Shown here: positions 16,838 through 26,100 of the stretch, piece by piece
How positions within the stretch are numbered: the first letter of the stretch is position 1
How the letters are laid out: each line of letters starts with the position of its first letter
Source of the DNA: DALYJJ01 sp033763935
GTDB taxonomy: Bacteria; Acidobacteriota; Terriglobia; Bryobacterales; Bryobacteraceae
Assembly (NCBI GenBank): GCA_033763935.1
Contig: JANRJO010000045.1
Coordinates: forward strand, 1 to 64,000
Reading direction: 5' to 3'
DNA: 64,000 nt
Position numbers and translations under genes: made by a program
The notes under the pieces: model-generated
The model's database searches: none
What the model was told of the DNA's origin: nothing
What the model saw: the letters and a program-made list of their open reading frames with translations, nothing else

Positions 16838-18937
16838 ATGATCCGCAGTACCCGGATCGCCCTCGCACTAGCGGTGGCGATCGCCCTCCCCCTCAGCGCC
16901 GACGAAGGCATGTGGCTCTTTAACCAGCCCCCACGCGAGCAAATCCTGCAGAAGTACGGCTTCCAGCTCACCCCGGCCTTCCTCGAACACATGCAGCTCG
17001 CCGCCGTCCGCTTCAATAACGGCGGCTCCGGCTCCTTCGTTTCCCCCGACGGCCTGGTGTTTACCAACCACCATGTAGGCATCGATTGTATTCAGAAGAT
17101 CAGTTCCAAGGAGAATAACTTCGTCGCCAACGGCTTTACCGCCAAAAGTCAGGCAGACGAGCGCGCCTGCCCCGACCTCGAACTCAACGTCCTTCTTTCC
17201 ATTGAGGACGTCACCGCGAAGGTCGAAGACGGCATCCAGCCCTCCACCCCAAAACCAGACGCCCAGCGCACACGCTCCGCAAACACCGCGAACATCGAAA
17301 GCGAGTGCACCCGGTCCACCGGCGCGCGATGCGAAGTCGTCCCCCTCTACTCCGGCGGCCAGTACCATCTCTACCGCTACAAGAAGTACACCGATGTGCG
17401 TCTGGTCTTCGCTCCGGAGTTCGGTATCGCCTTCTTCGGCGGAGATCCGGACAACTTCACCTACCCCCGCTACAACCTCGACATCTCTTTCTTCCGCGCC
17501 TATGAGAACGGTCGGCCCGTCAAGCCCAAAGCCTGGTTTCCCTGGAGCCGTGAAGGCGCGCAGGAAAATGAACTCACCTTCGTCCCCGGCAACCCTGGGA
17601 CCACCGGGCGGCTTGCCACCGTGGCCGAACTCGAGTTCGCGCGTGACGTCTCCTACCCGTTCATCCACCGGCGATTCGCCTCTCTCATCGCCGCCCTCCA
17701 GGCTTACAGTGCACAAAGCCCCGAGAACGAACGTATCGCACGTGACAACCTGTTCAGCCAGCAGAACAGCTACAAGGCCTACACCGGTTTCCTTTCCGGC
17801 CTTCGCGATGCCGGCCTAATGAATCGCAAACGGGAGCAGGAAGGCAGGCTTCGCGACGCCGTTCAGAGCGACCCGGCCCGCAAAGCCCAGTACGGCGCAG
17901 TTTGGGGCGAGGTGGCAGCCGCCTACCAGGACTTCGCCGCCTGGTACAAGCCCTACTGGCTCCTCGAGAAGGGCGCGACGCGCGCCTCCGACATGCTCCG
18001 TATCGCGCGCGACCTCATCCGTTACGCGGACGAAAAACAGAAGCCGGACGCGGACCGCCTCAAGGAGTACCACGAGGCCGGGCTCGCGTCGCTCGAGCAG
18101 GAGCTGTTCTCCCCGGCGCCCCTCCATCCCTCAATGGAAACCGCCGTCCTAACGGATTACTTCACCTTCCTCCAAAAAGAACTCGGGGCCGCCGACCCCA
18201 CCGTGAAGGCGATCCTTCAGGGCCGCACCCCCGCGCAAGCGGCCGCCCACTACGTCAAGAACTCGAACCTCTCCGACATCGCCCTCCGAAAACAGATCGC
18301 GGCCTCACCCGAAGCCGCGCGAACCTCGAAGGACGGCATGATCGTCCTCGCCCGCGTGCTCGACGAGCGCGCCCGAGGGCTCCGTAAACAGTTCGAGGAC
18401 CGAGTAGAAGCCGTGGAGCGTTCGAGCGCCGCTCGTATCGCGCGCGCCCGGCTCGACGTCTATGGCTCGGACGAATACCCCGACGCCACATTCACTCTGC
18501 GCCTCGCCTACGGCCCAGCGAAGCGCTACCGCAACGCCAAAGGCCAACTAGTCCCCTGGACGACGACGTTCGAAGGCCTCCACCGTAAGGCCACCGGGAA
18601 GGACCCCTACCGTCTCCCGCAGTCCTGGATCGAGGCCAAACCGGCCCTGCGCATGAACACGCCCTTCAACTTCGTGACCACCGCTGACACTCATGGCGGT
18701 AACTCCGGGAGCCCCACCATCAACACCAAGGGCGAAGTCATCGGCATTCTGTTTGACGGTAACCTCGAGGGCCTCCCCAATCGCTTCCTATACACGGAGG
18801 AGCACGCCCGGAGCGTCCATGTCGCCTCCCAGGGCATCATTGAAGCCTTGCGCACCGTCTACAAAGCGGACCGCCTCCTCGCCGAAATTGGGGTCACCGG
18901 TACGGGCCTCAAGCGTACCCAGCCCTCGAGCCGTTGA
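16838..18937 (+). CDS. S46-family dipeptidyl-peptidase (DPP7/DPP11-like)
   Basis: A 699-residue exported serine exopeptidase, the normal length for family S46. ATG 16838 starts a signal peptide ending near PLSADEG, then GMWLFNQPP, a family hallmark. The chymotrypsin-like catalytic residues are visible: His in VFTNHHVGIDCI (residues ~78-79) and Ser in THGGNSGSPTINTKGEVIG (~residue 623). These enzymes remove dipeptides from the N-terminus of peptides in the periplasm; S1 preference (hydrophobic versus acidic) cannot be fixed by eye. GACAAT lies 6 nt upstream, possibly a leaderless promoter. The stop codon overlaps the TTG start of cheB (TTGA), so the two are translationally coupled. Confidence 0.9.
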   Translation: MIRSTRIALALAVAIALPLSADEGMWLFNQPPREQILQKYGFQLTPAFLEHMQLAAVRFNNGGSGSFVSPDGLVFTNHHVGIDCIQKISSKENNFVANGFTAKSQADERACPDLELNVLLSIEDVTAKVEDGIQPSTPKPDAQRTRSANTANIESECTRSTGARCEVVPLYSGGQYHLYRYKKYTDVRLVFAPEFGIAFFGGDPDNFTYPRYNLDISFFRAYENGRPVKPKAWFPWSREGAQENELTFVPGNPGTTGRLATVAELEFARDVSYPFIHRRFASLIAALQAYSAQSPENERIARDNLFSQQNSYKAYTGFLSGLRDAGLMNRKREQEGRLRDAVQSDPARKAQYGAVWGEVAAAYQDFAAWYKPYWLLEKGATRASDMLRIARDLIRYADEKQKPDADRLKEYHEAGLASLEQELFSPAPLHPSMETAVLTDYFTFLQKELGAADPTVKAILQGRTPAQAAAHYVKNSNLSDIALRKQIAASPEAARTSKDGMIVLARVLDERARGLRKQFEDRVEAVERSSAARIARARLDVYGSDEYPDATFTLRLAYGPAKRYRNAKGQLVPWTTTFEGLHRKATGKDPYRLPQSWIEAKPALRMNTPFNFVTTADTHGGNSGSPTINTKGEVIGILFDGNLEGLPNRFLYTEEHARSVHVASQGIIEALRTVYKADRLLAEIGVTGTGLKRTQPSSR

Positions 18938-19854
18938 CCGGCCGGCAATCGTTCGTCTCATTCCCGCCGCAAATCGATCCAACAGGCGTGGCGGCACGGG
19001 ATATCGTCGTGATCGGCGCCTCCGCGGGAGGCCTCGGCGCACTGCGCCGCCTCGTCGCTCCCCTCCCTGATAACCTGCCAGCGGCCCTCTTCGTCGTCCT
19101 GCACTCCGGCACGATTCATCGCGGCGAACTGGCGCTGCTTGTCGAGGGCGCCGGCCGCCTTCGCGCCCGCCTGGCGCAGGACGGCGACTCCATTGTCAAC
19201 GGCCGTATCCTCATCGCTCCCGCCGACTGCCATATGCGGCTGGAACGAGAGCGTGTGCGTATCATCTTTGGCCCGCGCGAGAACCATGCCCGGCCGGCCA
19301 TCGACCCGCTGTTCCGCTCCGCCGCCTTCGCCTTCGGCCCCCGCGTCATCGGCATCATCCTCAGCGGCATGCTGGACGACGGCTGCAGCGGATTGCAGCA
19401 GATTCACAAGCGCGGAGGCGTCGTGCTCGTTCAGGTGGTGGCCGCCGACCATGGCCGTCCGGTCGACCGGATTGGTGCGCGGCTGCCCCAGCTGGTCGCA
19501 CAAACCGTACCCGAGGAGGCGCCAATGGCGCCCCGAGACCCGGAACCGGAGGTAATCGGTGTCCGCTGCCCGGCCTGCGAAGGCCCGATTTCCGTCATCA
19601 AGGTTGGCGAGTCACTGAATTTCCACTGCGTGGCCGGCCATCGCTACGGTCCCGAGGCCATGCGCGAAAGCCACCTCCGGCGCATGGAGGACACGCTTTG
19701 GTCCGCGGTCGCCAGCCTGCGCGAGCACGCGTCGCTGCTTCGCAAGATGGCCTCCGGTTCCCCGTCGCGTGCGGCCCTCTATGTCACCGATGCGGATTTG
19801 AAGGAGCAACACGCCGCCCAGCTCGAAGGCCTGATCGAGAAGTTCGTGCGCTAG
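18934..19854 (+). CDS. cheB: CheB-type protein-glutamate methylesterase without receiver domain
   Basis: A 306-residue protein whose first ~190 residues are a CheB methylesterase domain: IGASAGGLGALRRL (Ser ~29), SGTIHRGEL (His ~62) and ILSGMLDDGCSGL (Asp ~147) form the catalytic triad. There is no N-terminal response-regulator domain and no CheR or chemoreceptor gene nearby. The C-terminal part has a possible zinc site, RCPACEGP...NFHCVAGHRY, then a helical tail. Such stand-alone CheB proteins remove methyl groups from receptors or act in non-chemotaxis pathways. The start TTG 18934 overlaps the upstream peptidase stop. Confidence 0.85.
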   Translation: MTGRQSFVSFPPQIDPTGVAARDIVVIGASAGGLGALRRLVAPLPDNLPAALFVVLHSGTIHRGELALLVEGAGRLRARLAQDGDSIVNGRILIAPADCHMRLERERVRIIFGPRENHARPAIDPLFRSAAFAFGPRVIGIILSGMLDDGCSGLQQIHKRGGVVLVQVVAADHGRPVDRIGARLPQLVAQTVPEEAPMAPRDPEPEVIGVRCPACEGPISVIKVGESLNFHCVAGHRYGPEAMRESHLRRMEDTLWSAVASLREHASLLRKMASGSPSRAALYVTDADLKEQHAAQLEGLIEKFVR

Positions 19855-20951
19855 AGGTCCACTTCCTTCCACTCCACAATCCGCCGCTCCTCGATCGCCT
19901 TCCGCCCCAGAATCGCTACCAGCGTCGACATCCTCGCCGACACGGCGTTGTTCAACGGTTTCCTCTTCCCGCGCACGTTGTCGATGAACGCCGCCGCCGA
20001 AAGATAGTCCGCCGTCTGACCGGCCTCCGGCGTCTCCAGCTTCACGGGGTCGCGCCGCTCGAGCGGATAGAACGTCGCTGTCTGCAGATCCAGCGCCCCC
20101 TCCGAACAGTAGATCCGCTCCTTGATCCCCGAGAACCCGCGCGGGTCGAAGTAAATGTGGCTGAAGTTCACCCGCACGTCGTCAGGGAACTCGTAGATCA
20201 CCGAATAATTGTCCATGGTGGTTCGCCCCGGCGGCACGTCCTTGTAGAGGTTGATTCCGCCTGATCCCATCGCGCGCAGCGGCGGTCTTCCGATGGCCCA
20301 CGTGAAGAGGTCCAGGATATGGCACGCCTGCTCGACGATGTTGCTGCCGCTCCGCTTCTTGTCGAAGTACCACAGCGTCTCGCGTGGCAGGTCGCCTGTG
20401 TGCCGGTACCCTTGGGCATAGAGAATCCGCCCCGCCGCACCGGAGTGAATATGCCGGATGGCAGCGCTGCGATTGGGATCGTGCCGTAGTTGGAACCCGA
20501 GTTGGAAGATTCCTTTCGCGGCGGCTGCGGCGTTCGTGACCATACGGCAATCTTCCGCCGTGGCCGCCATCGGTTTCTCCAGGTACACACTCTTGCCGAC
20601 CTCGAGCGCCGCAATGGCAATGTCCTTATGCGTATCCACCGGCGTGGCAATAATCACCGCGTCAATGTCCTTCAACTCATCGAGCATCTTGCGGAAGTCG
20701 GCATAGAGCGTCGGCGAGTGCCCGGCCGCCCGCCCTTCCGCCCCCACGCGCGCGAGCGTCTCGGCGTTGATATCCGCGATGGCCACCAACTTGACGCCGG
20801 GGACCTTGAGTGTTTGCCGCAGCACGTGGCTGCCGCGCGTGCCCACACCGATCACCGCCACCCGCACCACATCGCCCTGGGCCGTAAGCAAAGCAGGCGC
20901 GCCCGCCGCCACCGCCATCGCCGCCCGCCTCGTTATCGTGTTCTCCGCCAT
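19851..20951 (-). CDS. Gfo/Idh/MocA-family oxidoreductase with N-terminal export-like segment
   Basis: A 366-residue NAD(P)-dependent sugar oxidoreductase. The N-terminus has a twin-arginine-like TRRAAMAVAAGAPALLTAQG, then the Rossmann fold VRVAVIGVGTRGSHVL, DIDAVIIATP and the signature YLEKPMAATAEDC (Lys of the catalytic EKP motif). The C-terminal domain has GSNIVEQACHILDLFTWAIG, with the conserved His. Members act on sugars, inositols or N-glycans, and Tat-exported forms are common in this phylum. TACGGT lies 7 nt upstream of ATG 20951, another possible leaderless start. It overlaps cheB by 4 bp at the 3' end. Confidence 0.87.
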   Translation of the reverse strand: MAENTITRRAAMAVAAGAPALLTAQGDVVRVAVIGVGTRGSHVLRQTLKVPGVKLVAIADINAETLARVGAEGRAAGHSPTLYADFRKMLDELKDIDAVIIATPVDTHKDIAIAALEVGKSVYLEKPMAATAEDCRMVTNAAAAAKGIFQLGFQLRHDPNRSAAIRHIHSGAAGRILYAQGYRHTGDLPRETLWYFDKKRSGSNIVEQACHILDLFTWAIGRPPLRAMGSGGINLYKDVPPGRTTMDNYSVIYEFPDDVRVNFSHIYFDPRGFSGIKERIYCSEGALDLQTATFYPLERRDPVKLETPEAGQTADYLSAAAFIDNVRGKRKPLNNAVSARMSTLVAILGRKAIEERRIVEWKEVDL

Positions 20952-21023
20952 GCCCGCAACCGTACCACACCTGAGAAAAGGCCTTCCCGCTCAGCCGCGC
21001 GTGATATCATCGGAAGTAGTCCC

Positions 21024-21098
21024 GGCGCTATCGTCTAAGGGTTAGGACGGAGCCCTCTCAAGGCTCAAATACGGGTTCGAATCCCGTTAGCGCTACCA
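21024..21098 (+). tRNA. tRNA-Glu (CTC anticodon)
   Basis: A full cloverleaf with encoded CCA. The acceptor stem is GGCGCTA/TAGCGCT, the D-arm GTCTAAGGGTTAGGAC, the anticodon stem GAGCC/GGCTC around loop CTCTCAA (anticodon CTC, glutamate), and the T-arm ACGGG-TTCGAAT-CCCGT. A73 and CCA follow at 21095-21098. The first pair is G1-U72 rather than the usual G1-C72. Confidence 0.96.
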
Positions 21099-21121
21099 CG
21101 CTGCACACCCTGTCCTGGGCC

Positions 21122-21208
21122 GGATTCAAGATCCGAATGTTTTCTGGCGTAACATCTTCTGTCGTGCCAGATCGGGAGTCCTGAGCGGTCAGGACATCTT
21201 CGATCTGG
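21122..21208 (+). ncRNA. Nested perfect hairpins after tRNA-Glu (possible structured RNA)
   Basis: An outer 8-bp stem CCAGATCG/CGATCTGG (21167-21174 with 21201-21208) encloses a perfect 7-bp stem GTCCTGA/TCAGGAC (21178-21184 with 21189-21195, loop GCGG). TCTGGC at 21143-21148 can instead pair with GCCAGA at 21166-21171, which excludes the outer stem, so two folds compete. A small CGGAT/ATCCG hairpin lies at 21121-21135. No T tract follows. The stretch 21099-21390 holds no gene. I cannot assign a known RNA family. Confidence 0.35.
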
Positions 21209-21390
21209 GAAGCGCCCCCCTCGCCGGCATCGCTGCCATTTGCTCGGAGCGGATTGCGCCAGAATCAAACCAATGTACTCCCCTTTTCGGCCACCGGAGT
21301 ACTACCTTTCATTCACTGCCACTTTCATTCACGCTTGACGTGCAGATAATCGCTCACCAGCCAATCTCGGACTGTGGAGGAAACAGGTTC

Positions 21391-22069
21391 ATGTTGAAGA
21401 CTGGGAAGGGCCTTCTTCTGGCGTTGACGTTCAGTCTAGCCGCATCGGCAGCACCGATCACGTATATGATCACGGGAACCGCGTCCGGCATGATCGGAGG
21501 GACAGCCTTCACGAACGCATTGGTCCAGGTGACAGCGACTGGCGACACTGCCAACGTAGTCCCGATCGGTGGCTGCGAAGACTCGGTGTGTTAAGAGTTT
21601 CTCGCAAACGTCAGTGCAACACCGTGACCATTGCCGGCATCGGAACCGCTACGGTCACCGGAGGCGAGGAGCCGGGCGTGAGTCCGAATCCAACTGTGAT
21701 TTGGTCTTTTCCTGCGCCTATTCTCGGCGATCCGGACTTGCCGGAACTGCCAATCGTCCTCATCGGAACTCTCGACCACCCTCCGGCATTGGATTCCCTT
21801 ACCGGAATCGCCGCTATCGCGAGCAACGCCCTCCTGGGATACGATCTCAGAACGTCAATCGGCGCGATCACGGGCGCGTGAAGCGTCGGCATCCCCCGAG
21901 CCTCTTCCTTTACACGACGCTTGGCAACCTAAGCTTCACCACGGACCCCGATTTTGACAGCGAGGCTACCTTTTCCGCGTCCGCTGTGCCAGAACCGGCA
22001 TCGCTGCTGCTGACCGCCATAGGGTTACTAGCAGTTGCAACGACTCGAGTGCGCCGCTCTCACTCCTGA
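21391..22069 (+). pseudogene. PEP-CTERM surface protein gene, broken in three frames
   Basis: ATG 21391 (GGAGG at 21376) starts a signal peptide (MLKTGKGLLLALTFSLAASA) and a beta-rich domain. The frame stops at 21594. Related coding sense continues in a second frame (VTIAGIGTATVTGGEEPG...LLGYDLRTSIGAITGA, to 21881). A third frame then carries LGNLSFTTDPDFDSEATF and the PEP-CTERM sorting signal VPEPASLLLTAIGLLAVATTRVRR, ending at TGA 22069. At least two frameshifts and one in-frame stop are needed to read it through. PEP-CTERM proteins are exported and processed by exosortase. This copy looks dead unless the assembly is wrong. Confidence 0.7.
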
Positions 22070-22569
22070 GCCCAGCGCTGCGCCCGCGACGTACTCATCG
22101 TCGCATCGCGTATCACCACGAGTAAGCCCGGCCAATTGCCTCCCTGAAACTGACCGGTAATGCCGGCCAGCCGTTCGTCGCTACCGCGGGCCGGCGTTGC
22201 CCAGGTTTCGCGCGACGCAATCAGCGGTCATTGCGCGACGAGCCGTACGGTCTACGAGCAATCCGTCCCCTCAAGCGAGCCGCGAGAACGCCAGGTGCGA
22301 CCTGCCCGACTGCCTCCCCGACTTCGGCGCAATGGCCGTGGCGATCTGACCCGAAAGAGCAATGACAGTGGCACGCTTGCCTATCTTCGTCCAAGTGAAC
22401 CGAGCCGGGGTGGTTGAAATGTCGCTACGAGAACGACGGCCCAGAGATTGCCGCCTGGACGACCGCAGGAAGGGAGTCTCAATCCCGCCGGGTACCCGAA
22501 GCGCTGGGATACGGCCGCCATGGAGCCGCGTTGCGCGGCCCCATGGCCCGGTCAGATGACCTACTGCCG
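22070..22569. other. 500-bp stretch without a recognisable gene
   Basis: Short open frames occur on both strands but none has a convincing start, domain or codon pattern. It lies between a broken PEP-CTERM gene and the 3' end of an intact PEP-CTERM gene, so it may be remnant sequence of lost genes. I see no inverted terminal repeats or transposase motifs. Confidence 0.5.
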
Positions 22570-23193
22570 TCAGTTCCTTCGCAACCGTCCGCAGATCAGC
22601 GCTCCGCAACCGGCGAGCACGAGAAACAGGCTCGACGGCTCGGGAACGTCGCTGGCCGGCGGCGGACTCGCCGCATTCACCGTGACCTCCGTTCCGGTGA
22701 GAGTGGTTCCGGTGATCAGGTAGGGTGGGTCGGACAGGTCGCTAAGGCCGTAGTCGGAAAGTGAAAACACTGCAATTCCCGGCGACAGGGCGGTCAGCGT
22801 GATTGTGGCCAGTTTGAACGAGCCAGTCTGGTTGTCGGCCAGCTGGCTCGGGTCCGCGAACGAGACCTCGTAAAGCTGCAGCGTGTCGAGGCCCAGCGTC
22901 GGGATCTGCAGGGATGACCCAAGCGCGGTCCCGAAGGCAATGTCCGCCACTCCGAAGCTCACGCGAGCCGGATTGAATGTCAGCCCCAGATCGAAGCCGC
23001 TGAGTTGCAGGTCGCTGGCGACGACGTCGATGAGGAACGTGCTCCCCTCGGTGACTGAAGCTGTCGAGGGAACCAAGGCGATGGTGCCGGCGTTCGCCGC
23101 CGGCGCAAGGAATAGGATGGCGGCAACCGCCATCGTGCGCAATGCAGTGATGCTAAAGCGATTCATTTGCCGTTTCCGTATATTGTCCGCCAT
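22570..23193 (-). CDS. Cohesin-like domain protein with PEP-CTERM sorting signal
   Basis: A 207-residue exported protein. After the signal peptide (hydrophobic MAVAAILFLAPAANA) residues ~37-175 resemble a cohesin domain: TIALVPSTASVTEGSTFLIDVVAS, LSGFDLGLTFNPARVSF, then GSFKLATITLTALSPGIAVFSLSDYGLSD. The C-terminus is a PEP-CTERM signal, VPEPSSLFLVLAGCGALI plus a basic tail, for exosortase sorting to the surface or matrix. ATG 23193 follows the TAG of the upstream gene directly (TAGATG) and has GGAGAG 9 nt before it. A second ATG at 23166 is possible. It is coupled to a giant protein with a dockerin-like pair of calcium loops, so the two products may bind each other. Confidence 0.8.
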   Translation of the reverse strand: MADNIRKRQMNRFSITALRTMAVAAILFLAPAANAGTIALVPSTASVTEGSTFLIDVVASDLQLSGFDLGLTFNPARVSFGVADIAFGTALGSSLQIPTLGLDTLQLYEVSFADPSQLADNQTGSFKLATITLTALSPGIAVFSLSDYGLSDLSDPPYLITGTTLTGTEVTVNAASPPPASDVPEPSSLFLVLAGCGALICGRLRRN

Positions 23194-26100
23194 CTATTTG
23201 CACTCTCCAAGCATGTTTGCATTCACCGCCTGAAACGCGCCGGTTTCGAAGTTGAACACGACTACGACGCCGACACAAGGGATCTTGCCCATGTTGACTC
23301 TCGGCCAGCCCTGGGACCAGACGAGTTGCGAGCCGCCGAAGAGGCCTTCGCGTATCGCGTCCGGCTGCTGAGTGGCTGCCCACCCCAGCGGCTGTCCCAA
23401 CGCTTCGGCTATCGACTTAGCCTTGAAGAACAGCCGGATCGCTCCGGCGTAGTCGCTCGGGGCGCTGAGGGTCAGCAGGTTCTTGAGCAGGTTGCTGTTG
23501 ACGCACCCGATGATCACCATCGAGTTCATGTTCACCTGCGGGCTGAAACCCGTACCCTCGACATACGTGTTCATGTAGTTCGGGCAGACGAACGAGAACT
23601 GTCCCCCTGCCGAAACGAAGTCGATGGCCAGCCCGCCGGGAGCAATGCTGTTGATGTAGTCCTTCAGCATGATGTTGACGAGGTTATTCACCATCGAGAT
23701 TCCGAGCTCGACGATGTTGCCCATCGCCGCCTTGTCAAGCTTGGTGAAGACGCTGAAGAGCGTCGACATGAAGTCAATGTACTGACCGGGCGAACCCGCT
23801 GCGAGAGTTCGCGGGCCGTCGTCCTTCAGGCCCACACTCGCACCGGGCGCCGCCGCCATCAGCTCGAGCGCTTTCTGATTGATGCTTTCGAACAGCCGTG
23901 GCATCTCGACGGAGAGAATCTCGTTGAGTTGGGCGGTGTTCGCGGTGACACCGCGCGGCCCGGGCTGCAGCGCCGCGAGTTGCGCGCGGATGGAGTTCAA
24001 CGTGCGCTCCGCCGCAACCATGGCGTCCACGTCGGCCTGGCTCAAGGTAGCCGGCTTGATCGCGTCGAGCCGGGCGCGTATGGCGCGCATCTGCGCTGCC
24101 AGCGAGCCCAACGCCACCCCGTATGCCGTGTCGTCAGGCGAGGCAGGGAACAGGTTCGTCACCTGCGGATAGGTCAGCGGGAATCCGTTCACCGGGGCGA
24201 GAACGTGGTTGGGCGCCAGCACCCTCGGGCTGTACTCGATCGTGTTCACGATCGAGTCGAGCAGGCTTCGGGCAATGGCGATGGCCGCCGGGTCGCCGGA
24301 TACCACCGCCGTGCGTGCCTCATCGAGCGCCGGGGCGAGATCAGTCCCGAACTTGAGAGCGTTAAGCGTGATCTTCGCAGTGCCCGAAGGTAGAACGACA
24401 ACATCGGTCGCAGAGGTCACGGCCGTGCCGTTCAGCTTGAGCTGGAGCGTGTAGATGCCGCCCGTTTCCTTGCCGTAGTTCGGGTCGGTGGGGTCTCCGT
24501 CCGCAAAGTCGCCGACGGGATCAATCTCCAGGTTGTGGTTGCGGAGGCGCTTCACCAGCTTCGGGAAGCTGACCTTGAGCCCGTTGACCACCGGAGCTGC
24601 GCCGGCGGTTAGACCCGGCTTGGGAACCACGGTCAGAGTGAATGCCGCGGGACTCGCAATGACGTTGCCCGCCGCGTCGAGCACCTCGGGAGCCGCTGTG
24701 ATCGATTCCCCCGGCGCGACCATCTGGAAGCTGAGGTTGGGCCGGATCGAGTGCGGCGCCCCGATTGTACCCACTAAGAACGCGTTGTCCTTCGTCGCCT
24801 GCTCCGCGCCCGTGGCGATCGTCACGGCGCGGGGGCCGAGGGTCGCACCGGTAGCTACGGCGATCTGCGCGATAGCAGTATTCGGGCCGGTCACCGTCAC
24901 GGGACCGAAGCCGCCGGCCGGCCCGCCGCCGACTGAAACGCCGGTGCCGAACTTCGCCTGCGTCGTACCCTGAACGAAGTGCGTGAACGCACCCGTGACG
25001 ACCACGGTCCGCGACTGGCCAGCCGCGGCCGACTCCGGTGCGATGGACTGGATCCGTGCAGCCGGGGGATTAACCGTAACGGTCACGGTCGCCGTGTCGC
25101 TGAGAGCGCCATCCGTTGCCGTTAGCGACAACTGGTACACACCCGGCGCCGAAAAGACGGCGGCCGTAACGGGCGCCGCGGGAGCGGAGAAGTCGACCGT
25201 ACCCGGACCGCTGACCTTGGCCCACTGCGAGGTCACCTTGCTGAACGCCGGCAATCCGTCGTCCTGCACGTCGCCCTTGAGGAGCGTGTTGGCCGCGTCC
25301 TGCGCCACGGTCAGATTCGGACCGGCGCTCACGGTCGGCGCTGTGTTGCCCCGAATGACCGTGATACCAATATCCGAGTTCGAGAAGTACTGCCCGTCGG
25401 TTGCGGAGAGCCGTAGAACATAGAAGCCTTCGTTCGAGAACGACACGGTTGTCGCGAGGCTGTTCTGGTCTCCGAATGTCACTGTGCCCGGGGCGGCAAC
25501 CACTTGCCAGCCGAAGGAGAGCTGGTTGTTCGGCAGACCATCGTCGGTGACCGTACCGCTCAGCGTGAGCGAACCCGGCAGGACGAGGCTCTGGTTCAGC
25601 CCGGCCTTGACCACCGGCGGCAGATTGCCCGCGGAGAGCGAAAAAACCGCCGGCCGGGACGCCGTCACGGCGCCGCTGGTCAGCGTCAGTGTGCGGTCAC
25701 CCGTCTGCCCGGCAGCTACCGTCACCACTGCGGTCGCAGTGTCCGGGTCGATCACATTGATCGCGCCCACCGACACGCCGGCGCCGAAGTTGGCGGCCAC
25801 CTGTCCCTGGCGGAAGTTCATGAACTCGGCACGAATGGTGACCGTGACCGTGCTGCCGGGGAACACGCGTCGGGGATTCACTGAGAGTATGCGCGCCGGC
25901 GGATTGATCGCCGCGCAGTTCGCTCCGGTACAGCGCAGCGCGCACGCCCGCGCGTCGTTGACAGTGATGACGCCGTCCTTGTCGAAGTCGCGGTAGTCGC
26001 CCGCCACGGCCGTCTTCCCGCGTGCGGCGGTGATGGCCGCGATGTCAGCGCTATCCACGTCGTTGTCATAGTCCGCGTCGCAGGGCTTCCGCATGGGTTG

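Noticed and set aside
22070..22569. Transposase remnant in the gene-free stretch
   Set aside because: No catalytic motif, inverted repeats or target duplication could be seen in either strand.
23167..24393. 408-codon open frame on the plus strand opposite the giant FG-GAP protein
   Set aside because: Shadow frame with no domains; the minus-strand protein has clear repeats across the same region.
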